A stretch of DNA of 64,000 nt, from positions 1 to 64,000 of the forward strand of contig VRUK01000012.1 of NCBI GenBank assembly GCA_019456195.1, in the 5' to 3' direction. Shown piece after piece: positions 1 to 8,100 of this stretch (within the stretch, counting starts at the first letter, position 1; each line of letters starts with the position of its first letter). Made by a program: the position numbers and the translations under genes. The notes beneath the pieces were generated by a model, which searched no databases, was not told the DNA's origin, and saw nothing but the letters and a program-made list of their open reading frames with translations. The DNA comes from Planctomycetota bacterium (lineage in GTDB: Bacteria; Planctomycetota; Phycisphaerae; Sedimentisphaerales; Anaerobacaceae).

Positions 1-1
1 T

Positions 2-230
2 CATCCGAATTTTAAGTCGCTGATCTACTGGACAAAAGCAGGAATTGCGGTGCGATTAGTGCGGCCTTGATTGGCCTAATGTGGATATGGTGACTGGTGT
101 GGAAAACAGGCTCTCTTATTTTCCTGATGGTTCAATAGAGGAGATTCATTTCAGGAGTGTATTTTGAACACATAGAGAAATTTCGAAGATTTAAGGAGAG
201 AAAATATCAGGAATTTCAAAAGTGGCAGCT
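2..230 (+). pseudogene. Remnant of a SAM-dependent methyltransferase (frameshifted)
   Basis: No intact frame exists here, but three short plus-strand frames read on from one another. The first begins HPNFKSLIYWTKAG and stops at 70. The second contains SYFPDGSIEEIHFRSVF and stops near 165. The third continues EHIEKFRRFKERKYQEFQKW. Joined, the middle part resembles the stretch of small class I methyltransferases that reads 'lpFpDgSvdeIyashvlEHi'. Single-base shifts near 60 and 162 are needed to join them. The piece runs off the left edge, so its N-terminal part is not visible. The family assignment rests on this one motif and is tentative; it may equally be chance similarity. Confidence 0.3.
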
Positions 231-236
231 GGCGGA

Positions 237-977
237 TTATGAGCAGGTAGATACAATTATTTCCTGCATTTGGGGATTCAAGAAAATTGCATTTCCCCAC
301 CTAAGTTGGCCATTGCGTGCCCGTTTCAAATTGTAAAGATTAAACAATGTATAGTCATAGCGACTTAAAAAATCCGACACTTCATGGAAAAGACACCCGC
401 CCTCATAGTGAGCCACAAACATCACTTCGGCGAAAATTAGTCTTATCCGTTTGTCACTCAGTTTTCCAAGTGCTCCTTTGAGTACCTTTAATTCGGCACC
501 TTCGACGTCCAGTTTCAGGATGTCGATGTCAGCGATGCCTTCTGTGTTACAGAAAGTGTCCAGGGTTTGTGTTTCTACCTCTATTTGGCCGATGTAACGT
601 GAACTTTCCGAATAATACTTTGCTCCTGTAGTTGGCCTTGGAAACATTGAGTTACAGCTTCGGTCCGTATTGATCTGAAGATATGCCTGGCTGTTTTGGT
701 CGGAAAGGGCAATTTGAAAAGGCTTTATGGAACTACTTTTAGCCAGGTGGCTAAGTTTATTAAAGGAATTGGGAAAAGGTTCGAAGCAGTAAATTGTTGC
801 CTGAGGAAAGATTTTCGCATAGGTGGTTGCGATGTCGCCCACATATGCGCCAACGTCAAAGACTGCCAGGTCCTTTTCTCCGCCAAAAAGGAATTTTTGA
901 ACAAGAAATGGATCTTCAACTTTCAGAGACGGCTTGCCGGGCCTAAACCAAGTTCTAATGATGTTTTTCATACTCAT
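237..977 (-). CDS. FkbM family methyltransferase
   Basis: Predicted SAM-dependent O-methyltransferase of 246 residues that probably acts on a sugar of a surface glycan. Motif I reads VFDVGAYVGD at about residues 39-48 and is followed by the acidic loop YCFEPFPNSF near 63-72. The FkbM signature DILKLDVEGAELKVLKG lies near 152-168. The length is normal for a single-domain FkbM protein. Met3 could also be the start. The gene sits apart from the main polysaccharide run, with a decayed ORF upstream and a methyltransferase remnant downstream, so it may be a surviving piece of a rearranged glycan locus. The acceptor substrate cannot be read from the sequence. Confidence 0.85.
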   Translation of the reverse strand: MSMKNIIRTWFRPGKPSLKVEDPFLVQKFLFGGEKDLAVFDVGAYVGDIATTYAKIFPQATIYCFEPFPNSFNKLSHLAKSSSIKPFQIALSDQNSQAYLQINTDRSCNSMFPRPTTGAKYYSESSRYIGQIEVETQTLDTFCNTEGIADIDILKLDVEGAELKVLKGALGKLSDKRIRLIFAEVMFVAHYEGGCLFHEVSDFLSRYDYTLFNLYNLKRARNGQLRWGNAIFLNPQMQEIIVSTCS

Positions 978-1038
978 AAGTCAAACTATTGTTCTTTTAG
1001 GAATTCTTCCAGACCCAATATTCAATTGGTTTTTTCGC

Positions 1039-1387
1039 CTAAAGACCGGGCAGTCTAAGGATATTGTCATATAATTGTAATGTAACGAATAACCCTGCAG
1101 CTTTTTTAGCTGTTGGATAATACAATGGTCGGACAGAGAAAGCAAGATAGAACTTACTGATGATATTACCGATGGACCTTGCATCGATTTGTATACTCAG
1201 TTTAAGCATGAAGGCAACAGAGCCCTCTGTCATTATGACGTCAATATGATCAAAACGCCTGCAATTGTGGTAGTGTACGAAAAAAGCACACTTCTGTTTG
1301 AAATATTGTAGTAAATAGAGGGCATGTCTTAATCCGTATATCTGAAATGGCTCTGGAAGTTCAATTCTTTGTAATCTTAATCACCAT
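1039..1387 (-). pseudogene. Decayed ORF of unknown family
   Basis: On the minus strand a reading frame is open from about 1380 down to a stop at 1039. It reads ELPEPFQIYGLRHALYLLQ, then CAFFVHYHNCRRFDHIDVIM, and ends LYDNILRLPGL. It has the composition of a real protein rather than of random sequence. A likely ATG at 1387 starts MVIKIT in another frame and would join it after a one-base shift near 1368. No family is recognised. The interval 978-1487 otherwise holds nothing identifiable. Confidence 0.3.
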
Positions 1388-1487
1388 AAAATTATTGCGA
1401 GTCATAAAGTTTTAAGTTATCTTTGTGATTATTGGACATCATCTATATTGATTGAAAATACTTTTTTTGAATTATCACGGATGATAT

Positions 1488-3029
1488 ATGATAGCAATCA
1501 AATTCAAAGCCGGGCCCCAAAGGCATCAAGAAGATGCAGTCAACTTAATTATTCTTCTTTTTATAGCATTTTTGTTAGGAGTTTACTTGATTGTCACAAC
1601 CGTCCTTATTGCTCAGGATGGCATTTATTATATTGAGCGGGCCCAGAAGTTATCAAGTGAACCAAGCACTGTTATAATGTCACATCCTCCGGGTTACCCT
1701 TTTCTTGTATTCATAGCCCTCAAATTTGTTGGCTTATTCAATGGCAGTCCATCAGCGCAAGCCTGGGCATACACGGCTCAAAGTATGACTTTGTTATGTA
1801 GATTGCTTGCGATTATACCTTTGTATTTTATCGGTAAGCTTTTTGTTGGTCCTCGTAACAGCTTTTGGGCTCTGCTGATTCTGATCTTATTGCCTTATCC
1901 CGCGCGGTTCGGGAGTGATGTGCTGAGAGATTGGCCTTACATTTTATTTTTGGCTGTAGGTTTTCTGTTTTTGCTTTGGGGTGTAGAACAGGGCAAATGG
2001 TGGTTTTTTGGCATAACCGGTCTGGTTGCAGGACTTGGATTTACAATTCGGCCTGAATGTGCTCAGTTAGTGCTATATAGTATTTTGTGGCTATGTATGA
2101 AATTGCTGAAGCCGAACTGTAATATGAGCAGAGCCAAACTACTCTGTGCTTTGTTCATTCTTTTAATTGGATTTGCTCTTCCTTTAGCCCCCTATGTGCA
2201 AGAAAGAGGGAGAATCATCCCAACAAAATTGAGAAAACTTGTCGATTCCTCTAAAGAATATAGCGTTTCTTTTTTCCAGGCACAATCGGAACAAGAAGTA
2301 AACATTGAGAGTCACAACCGTATATATAGCATTATGAGCTTATTCGGCGACATAATAAAAGCTATTGGCAGACTCATTGGAGAAATTAGTGACAATTTAA
2401 TGCACTTTTTTTTGCCGGCACTGTTGATTGGTTTTTATTGCCGTTTCGGTAAACAATCCAAGGCAACGGCTGTAGAGAGGTTTTTTGTGCCTGTTTTTAT
2501 AGTGTTTAACGTAATTATGATGATTCTACTACATTATAGCCATGGATATATAAGCAGAAGACATTGTTTGCCGCTGGTTGTGTTCTCAATTTTCTATGTA
2601 CCTATTGGTTTACAAGTATTTGCCGAATGGCTCAGCAACAGGTTTTCAAAAGGTTGTTTAGGGAATAATCCGAAACCACAACTATGGTTTTTTATTCTCG
2701 TTGCAGTTGGTGTCACTATTTGTTTGCCTAAATTGGTAAGACCTATACGTATAGAAAAGCAAGGTTACAGGAATGCTGCGAGTTGGCTAAAGAACAATAC
2801 TGGCCGAGAAGACATTATCGCCGTTCCGGACAAACGAATAAGTTTTTATGCAGAACGAGAAGGATTGCTGTATCGCGAAAGTGTTCCGGAGAGGGCCAAA
2901 TACGTCGTTAGGATTGTGAAGAGTGAAAATGAAGAGCTTGGTACCGGAGAATCTGTGCGGAAAGAATTCTCGTTGTGGGTGAACGAAAAGAAGAAGGCAA
3001 AGAGAATTGTATTTTACAAAATTTTATAG
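1488..3029 (+). CDS. Polytopic membrane glycosyltransferase, GT39/ArnT-like
   Basis: A 513-residue integral membrane protein with about ten hydrophobic segments and a soluble C-terminal tail from about residue 400. The first extracytoplasmic loop carries AQDGIYYIERAQ (about 43-54) and then SHPPGYPFLVF (about 66-76). This is the acidic-loop plus HPPGYP arrangement of polyprenyl-phosphate-sugar dependent transferases (PMT_2 family). Such enzymes move a sugar from a lipid carrier onto a glycan, lipid or protein on the outer side of the membrane. The gene stands alone on the plus strand between remnants. The start at 1488 is the ATG that gives a short charged N-terminus before the first membrane segment; its ribosome site is weak. 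Donor and acceptor are unknown. Confidence 0.75.
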   Translation: MIAIKFKAGPQRHQEDAVNLIILLFIAFLLGVYLIVTTVLIAQDGIYYIERAQKLSSEPSTVIMSHPPGYPFLVFIALKFVGLFNGSPSAQAWAYTAQSMTLLCRLLAIIPLYFIGKLFVGPRNSFWALLILILLPYPARFGSDVLRDWPYILFLAVGFLFLLWGVEQGKWWFFGITGLVAGLGFTIRPECAQLVLYSILWLCMKLLKPNCNMSRAKLLCALFILLIGFALPLAPYVQERGRIIPTKLRKLVDSSKEYSVSFFQAQSEQEVNIESHNRIYSIMSLFGDIIKAIGRLIGEISDNLMHFFLPALLIGFYCRFGKQSKATAVERFFVPVFIVFNVIMMILLHYSHGYISRRHCLPLVVFSIFYVPIGLQVFAEWLSNRFSKGCLGNNPKPQLWFFILVAVGVTICLPKLVRPIRIEKQGYRNAASWLKNNTGREDIIAVPDKRISFYAEREGLLYRESVPERAKYVVRIVKSENEELGTGESVRKEFSLWVNEKKKAKRIVFYKIL

Positions 3030-3063
3030 CTGACAGCTACGTCTAATCGCAAGAGAGGGTGAA

Positions 3064-3186
3064 ATGAGAAAATATCTGCTCAGAAATATCTATAATAAAG
3101 TGAGCTCTCGAAATCTAAAGTCCTTGGCGATTAGAACTTTAGATTCATTGAACATTCCAATTTATAGAATCGGCTTGGGATACTAA
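3064..3186 (+). CDS. Possible 40-residue ORF, unknown
   Basis: A short frame beginning MRKYLLRNIYNKVSSRN and ending YRIGLGY. It has a purine-rich ribosome site (GAGAGGG) about 6 bases before the ATG and begins 34 bases after the GT39-like gene stops. It is basic and matches no family I know. It may be a small protein co-transcribed with that gene, or the 5' stump of a gene cut off by the adjacent IS30 remnant. The IS end lies only about 20 bases beyond its stop. Confidence 0.3.
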   Translation: MRKYLLRNIYNKVSSRNLKSLAIRTLDSLNIPIYRIGLGY

Positions 3187-3199
3187 TAACATAGGGGGA

Positions 3200-3450
3200 T
3201 TTAACTCCCAAGTGCAACTGAGTCAAATCCTGTTTTGTTATCCAGTTAATCTTTTCCGTTCATGAAATACTTCATTGGGTGTCAAATAGCCAAGTGATTT
3301 TCTTGGGCGATTATTCAGCCGATTCATGATGTGCCGTATCTGCTCATCTGTCAGCGTTCGAACATCACTTCTTTTGGGCACATACTGTCGGATCAAGCCA
3401 TTGGTATTTTCATCCAATCCCCGCCGTTTACAATGAAGCAAAAGAGGATT
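3200..3450 (-). mobile_element. IS30-family element remnant: transposase C-terminus and right end
   Basis: The minus-strand frame 3238-3441 encodes RRGLDENTNGLIRQY, then NNRPRKSLGYLTPNEVF, which is the C-terminal end of IS30-type DDE transposases, including the final catalytic Glu in the DENTNG region. Only about 67 of the roughly 320 residues remain; the helix-turn-helix and the two catalytic Asp residues are missing. Beyond the stop, at 3209-3220, CAAGTGCAACTG resembles the terminal inverted repeats of the family, so the right end appears intact and the left end is deleted. The remnant is inert by itself. It abuts the last gene of the polysaccharide run. Confidence 0.8.
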
Positions 3451-3477
3451 GTTCTTTGTTTCCGCGGTGCTTTAGCT

Positions 3478-4758
3478 CTACCAGCCTTTTTTTGAAAATA
3501 CAACTGGAATTGTTTGCAGCATGATTTTTAGATTTAGCCCAGGCGAGCGTCTCTGAATATATAAATAATCGTATTTGATCTTGTGCTTTGGATGCAGGTC
3601 ATAAAAATTTCTTATTTGTGCCAATCCGGTAAGTCCGGGTTTAACTGCAAGTCGTAGCCCTTGCAGGGTTTTGTGCAATTTAACAAAATGCGGTCGTTCC
3701 GGTCGCGGGCCTACAAGAGACATCTGGCCGCGTAATATATTGAATAGCTGGGGCAGTTCATCCAGTCTTGTTGTCCTCAATATTTTTCCCACCTTTGTTA
3801 CGCGTGGATCGTTTCTGCTTGCCAAAACAGGGCCGGCTGTCTTTTCTGCATCTTTTAGCATTGTCCTGAATTTATACAAAGTAAAGACTATGCCGTCTTT
3901 TCCAATCCTTTCCTGCTTGTAGATTATCGTCCCCCTGGATGTGAGCTTGATTAAAATAAAAATAATCAACATCGGCACCGCAGCTAAAATCAGCATTATC
4001 AATGAGATTGATATATCCAGAATCGTAATAAAAAACTCGTCAAGATCCGACTGCTTGCCAACAAAAGTACTCAGCAACTCAATTGAAGAATTCCCGTTTA
4101 TTCTTTCAGGCAAAAGGTTCATGTAAACGGATGGGCTGAATAGAATTTCAGCTTTTAAATTTTGCTCCAGATAGAGCAGTAAATTCAAGTCTTCTACATT
4201 AGTAATCTTCTCGCTTACGACTATTTCGTCAACATTCGGAGATTCAAGTAACTCTCGAATCTGGTCAATTCGTTTTCTTTCTACATTTGCCTTTTTGCTG
4301 ACAATATCATCTATGTTGCCTTCGCCGAGTATTATCACCTGCTTTTTGATTCTTTTCTTAGCTTTCAAAATAAACTGATTAACCTTGAAAATCAGGAGAA
4401 GATTGATAAAAAACGAAATAGCAAAAACACTCGTAGGAAATGCTCCCCATTGTACTCTGAAAACATAAACAAAAGCAACACTGAGTAATGTCCCCCAAAA
4501 TAATCCTGAAAAATATCTCTTGAATAACTCCCACGAAGAGCTAAACCTGCTCTTATAAACTCTGAAAAAAGATAATGCTGATATGTATATTAGTATTAGA
4601 AATAAAAAGCTCTTTTTGTAAGCTATGAAATTATTCTCAGGAAATGGAAATCCGTATCTAACAAGAAAAGTCATAACAAAACCTACGTTGATTAGAATTA
4701 TATTAGTCAAGAATAAAATGATTTGCAATATCATTTTCGAACGTGTAAAATTTCGCAA
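3478..4758 (-). CDS. Initiating sugar phosphotransferase (polyprenyl glycosylphosphotransferase)
   Basis: A 426-residue membrane enzyme that transfers a sugar-1-phosphate from a UDP-sugar to undecaprenyl phosphate, the first step of repeat-unit assembly. The N-terminus has four or five hydrophobic segments. A soluble middle part follows, shorter than usual. The catalytic bacterial sugar transferase domain fills about residues 235-426. Its diagnostic parts are all present: IYKQERIGKDGIVFTLYKFR, RLDELPQLFNILRGQ and SLVGPRPERP. It is the last gene of the 24-gene minus-strand run. The donor sugar cannot be told from sequence. In Wzx/Wzy systems this gene commonly sits at one end of the locus. Confidence 0.93.
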   Translation of the reverse strand: MRNFTRSKMILQIILFLTNIILINVGFVMTFLVRYGFPFPENNFIAYKKSFLFLILIYISALSFFRVYKSRFSSSWELFKRYFSGLFWGTLLSVAFVYVFRVQWGAFPTSVFAISFFINLLLIFKVNQFILKAKKRIKKQVIILGEGNIDDIVSKKANVERKRIDQIRELLESPNVDEIVVSEKITNVEDLNLLLYLEQNLKAEILFSPSVYMNLLPERINGNSSIELLSTFVGKQSDLDEFFITILDISISLIMLILAAVPMLIIFILIKLTSRGTIIYKQERIGKDGIVFTLYKFRTMLKDAEKTAGPVLASRNDPRVTKVGKILRTTRLDELPQLFNILRGQMSLVGPRPERPHFVKLHKTLQGLRLAVKPGLTGLAQIRNFYDLHPKHKIKYDYLYIQRRSPGLNLKIMLQTIPVVFSKKGW

Positions 4759-4782
4759 AGTGATACTTTCAATATTTAATAT

Positions 4783-5532
4783 TTATGGTTTTCTAAAAAG
4801 TTGTGATATCTTTGTTATTGGCTTGATTATGAAAAACCAAGGAGATAAACGAAGGTTGTTCAGTTGAAAAGACCTTATAATTTCCCAGTTACCGCGAATG
4901 ATGCCTAGTAAAACATTTGCCTTGCCTCCTGCGCGCATTTTTACGATTACTTTTGGTAAATAACCGACCCTGATTTGGTGTTTTTCAATGAAACGAAGCA
5001 ATAGCTCAAAATCTGCTGCAACTTGAAATTGTTCATTAAAATATCCGTACTTTTCAAAAACCTGCTTCCGGCAGAAAAATGTCGGATGCGGTATAATCCA
5101 GCCATGACTGAAGGCTCCCCTCTTATACACACCAGCCTTCCAGAATCGTCTAACACGACCACTGTTATCAGAGGCAGTGTACGCCAGGTCCCCGTACGCT
5201 GCATCCAATCCATTTTCTTGGATAAGTTCCACCATCCGGCACACAATGGTTTCGTCGGTGTACAGGTCATCACTGTTTAAGGTTGCTATAATATCGCCCG
5301 TCGCTAACCTGACTCCCTTATTCATCGCGTCATAAATACCCTTGTCCGGCTCGGATATGTACTTATGAATTCGATCGCGATACTTTGTCAGGATCTCAAG
5401 CGTGCCATCCGTAGAGCCGCCATCGACAACAATGTATTCAATGTCATTATAATTCTGGCTCAGGACACTTTTCATGGTATCTTCAATTGTCTCAACGCTG
5501 TTAAGGCAAACAGTTATAATTGAAATTTTCAT
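4783..5532 (-). CDS. Glycosyltransferase family 2
   Basis: A 249-residue GT-A fold transferase for the polysaccharide repeat unit. It begins MKISIITVCLNSVETIEDT. The nucleotide-binding segment IEYIVVDGGSTDGT lies near 33-46. PDKGIYDAMNKGV and the metal-binding NSDD near 90-93 follow, and the late acidic motif AADFELLLRF marks the acceptor side. This pattern is that of the WcaE/WcaA-like GT2 group. An upstream in-frame TTG would add four residues; the ATG is preferred. It lies 24 bases upstream of the sugar phosphotransferase and is probably in the same transcript. The linkage it makes is unknown. Confidence 0.9.
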   Translation of the reverse strand: MKISIITVCLNSVETIEDTMKSVLSQNYNDIEYIVVDGGSTDGTLEILTKYRDRIHKYISEPDKGIYDAMNKGVRLATGDIIATLNSDDLYTDETIVCRMVELIQENGLDAAYGDLAYTASDNSGRVRRFWKAGVYKRGAFSHGWIIPHPTFFCRKQVFEKYGYFNEQFQVAADFELLLRFIEKHQIRVGYLPKVIVKMRAGGKANVLLGIIRGNWEIIRSFQLNNLRLSPWFFIIKPITKISQLFRKP

Positions 5533-5594
5533 TAAATATTCCAATAATTTGATATCGTCTCAGTAATCGCAGGTCAACAGGAACCGGCTATTAT

Positions 5595-6746
5595 TCATGT
5601 TGTTAGTTCGATAAAAATATTATTCCAGCTTTTTTCATAGACAGAAATCGAAAATAGATTTCTGTATCGTTCAAGTGCTGTTTGAGTGAGAGAAATTCTC
5701 TTGTGTTGATTATTAATGAGATTGACGGTTTGTTTCGCAATTTCCTCATGGCTCAAATTCTCCAAGAGCACTGCAGCGTTGTCTTCTAACATTGATGGGA
5801 TCAGGCCTGCTTTGCTGCTGATAATCGCACATCCTGATGCCATTGCCTCAAGAAGTACGATAGGTTGAGCTTCTATTCGGCTGGGAAAAACAAAGATGTG
5901 CGATTTCCTGAACAACTCTTGTTTTTCTGTGCCATATGCTCCTTTTGTCCACGTAATACTGATGTTATCGTTATTATTAAGTTCTGTTATCAAGCCCTCA
6001 ATGTTTTTGACAGTTTCTACGGGTTCTTCTGAGAATCCTGCTTGCATAATGTTTCCACATAAAGTCGCTTCGATGTTCTTAGAACAATTTAAGTCCTTTA
6101 GTAACCCAAGCATACCAAGAAATTCTTTGTACCCTTTTGAGTCAATAAGATTGCTGAGAAACAATATTTTCACAGTGTTATCGGAAATATGTTTTGACTT
6201 TAGCTGATCATCCGAAAGAGGTTCGATATCGCATGTGTTGGCAATTACTCTGATGCTTTCTTTCTTCAGTCCGTATTCAACGAGAAGTTGTTTTTGGCTA
6301 TCACTAAGTACGACTATGAGTTTTGCAATCGAGAGAGTCTTAAGGAAAGAACGCATTTTCCAACTGGCTCTTGGCCACTCAGCAAACCACTGACCATGAA
6401 GTGATATGACTATGGGTATGTTGTTGCGAAATAATTTAAAGCAAATGAAAGGCAACCCGTCTCTTAAGATCGAATTCCAACTTTGCCCAAGATTTAAGTA
6501 GACAGATATGTTTTTGCGAAATGCGAGGCTTATTATATTTGCCCATAGCTGGAGAACCTTAAACACATATTTCAAGAAGGAATATAATTTGTATCTTTCC
6601 TTGCGATCTATGCCGGGGATCTGGTGTGGCTTGAAAGCCCATCTGTCCGACAGAGATTGCAGGATCAGCCGAGAGGCAACTTCTTGCCCCATGAGGTATT
6701 TACCTTGTGGGTAGAAAAAATGCACAGAATGGTTTATTTTATTCAT
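5595..6746 (-). CDS. Glycosyltransferase family 4 (GT-B fold)
   Basis: A 383-residue retaining glycosyltransferase with two Rossmann domains. The C-terminal nucleotide-sugar domain has VKILFLSNLIDSKGYKEFLG near residues 188-207 and the EX7E motif in SRIEAQPIVLLEAMASG near 292-308. The N-terminal acceptor domain is hydrophobic (FRNNIPIVISLHGQWF). It lies between the Wzy-like polymerase gene and the GT2 gene, 50-60 bases from each, and presumably adds one sugar of the repeat unit at the cytoplasmic face of the membrane. Substrates are unknown. Confidence 0.88.
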   Translation of the reverse strand: MNKINHSVHFFYPQGKYLMGQEVASRLILQSLSDRWAFKPHQIPGIDRKERYKLYSFLKYVFKVLQLWANIISLAFRKNISVYLNLGQSWNSILRDGLPFICFKLFRNNIPIVISLHGQWFAEWPRASWKMRSFLKTLSIAKLIVVLSDSQKQLLVEYGLKKESIRVIANTCDIEPLSDDQLKSKHISDNTVKILFLSNLIDSKGYKEFLGMLGLLKDLNCSKNIEATLCGNIMQAGFSEEPVETVKNIEGLITELNNNDNISITWTKGAYGTEKQELFRKSHIFVFPSRIEAQPIVLLEAMASGCAIISSKAGLIPSMLEDNAAVLLENLSHEEIAKQTVNLINNQHKRISLTQTALERYRNLFSISVYEKSWNNIFIELTT

Positions 6747-6808
6747 TTATTTAAAACGATTTTTAAAAATTTAGGACTTGATTATACCCCATTTGTTTTG
6801 CACCCAAA

Positions 6809-8098
6809 CTACCTGCCGGCACAATTTGTTTTCGAAAGACTGTTGCAATTCTTGTTCCGAATAGCTATTGCAAACATAGTATAAAACAAGAAAATATTTG
6901 TCGATCTAATCACCGATCCATAATGCCATAGGCTTAAAACTCCTACACCAACTGCGACTGTTGCCGGCAACATCATCTTTCTTGTATGCTTTGGACTTTT
7001 TAAAAAACAAAGAACAGGATACAGCATAAGTAATAATGACATCATCAATACAAAAAAACCAGAGTGATAAGCCATCTTTAACACAGCAAATTCAGTAACA
7101 GATGGCACATTGGAGATTCTAACAGTTTGGCTATGCCCGGCAAAAAGCATAAAAATGTCTGAGAAATAATCTGATCCACCTATCGCTGTCATGGTTTCCA
7201 ACTCGGCCTTTTGGAATTTTTTGGTCCACATTGTTATCAACGACCAATTAAAATTGAAAAAATGACTTGTCAAAAAGCACATAAGATAGCCAGCGATGCA
7301 AGCGCTAATTGCCACAAAAATATCTCTTGATTTTAAAGATCTCATTTTGTATATAATGATCACTGCAACACCTACAAATGCTGCGATAATATTAGACACT
7401 GAAAATGTCATTAACAGCGAGATGAAAAACGCTGGTACAAAAATAATTAGATACCGAGATTTTCTTGTCGCTAGCATTCCAAACCAAAAAACTGAAAGAA
7501 TAGCCATTAAATTTCCGGAATCATACGAATCTCCTGTAATACCCATAGCACGGTATATTGAAGCAACATGACGCAAAAGCGGTTTGCCATCCTGCCTTAA
7601 CAGTCTTTGATAAGCCAAATAGAAGTCTTTTCCATTCGCAATAACATTAGTATTTAGTAAGATAAAGTCTAATATACAGGACACAGAGACAATTACTGAG
7701 ACAACAAATAGCATTCGTATCAACACATTTTTATTTATGTCAAGAAACATATAAATTAGAAAAGGAATCAGTGCCATCCGCAAAAAGTAAGAAACTGATT
7801 CCTTATCCCCACCCAACGACATTTCAATTACTATCCAATAAATATACACCAATAGGTTTATTAGTAAAATCCGATGCAACATATTGCCGCCAATAATTTG
7901 ATTTTTTTTTCTAATCATGCCAATTAAAGAAACAGAGATGCAGAAAATTGTAACTCCATAATAAAACAATTGAGTCGATAGCCTTCCTCCTGCAAGCAAA
8001 ACTATCAAGCCCCTGTTTATGCTAAGAAATAACACAGTGAGCGGCAAAATATTGATGGCATGGGAAGATTTCATGAGAAAAAGGGACTCTGCTTTCAT
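6809..8098 (-). CDS. O-antigen polymerase/ligase-like membrane protein (Wzy candidate)
   Basis: A 429-residue protein with about eleven hydrophobic segments and a long extracytoplasmic loop around residues 280-340, the layout of Wzy polymerases and WaaL ligases. Primary sequence in this group is poorly conserved, so the call rests on topology and on position: it is the only such protein in a locus that also has a flippase, an initiating transferase and several glycosyltransferases. It would join lipid-linked repeat units on the outer side of the inner membrane. It begins two bases after the upstream radical SAM gene stops, suggesting translational coupling. Confidence 0.7.
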   Translation of the reverse strand: MKAESLFLMKSSHAINILPLTVLFLSINRGLIVLLAGGRLSTQLFYYGVTIFCISVSLIGMIRKKNQIIGGNMLHRILLINLLVYIYWIVIEMSLGGDKESVSYFLRMALIPFLIYMFLDINKNVLIRMLFVVSVIVSVSCILDFILLNTNVIANGKDFYLAYQRLLRQDGKPLLRHVASIYRAMGITGDSYDSGNLMAILSVFWFGMLATRKSRYLIIFVPAFFISLLMTFSVSNIIAAFVGVAVIIIYKMRSLKSRDIFVAISACIAGYLMCFLTSHFFNFNWSLITMWTKKFQKAELETMTAIGGSDYFSDIFMLFAGHSQTVRISNVPSVTEFAVLKMAYHSGFFVLMMSLLLMLYPVLCFLKSPKHTRKMMLPATVAVGVGVLSLWHYGSVIRSTNIFLFYTMFAIAIRNKNCNSLSKTNCAGR

Positions 8099-8100
8099 TA

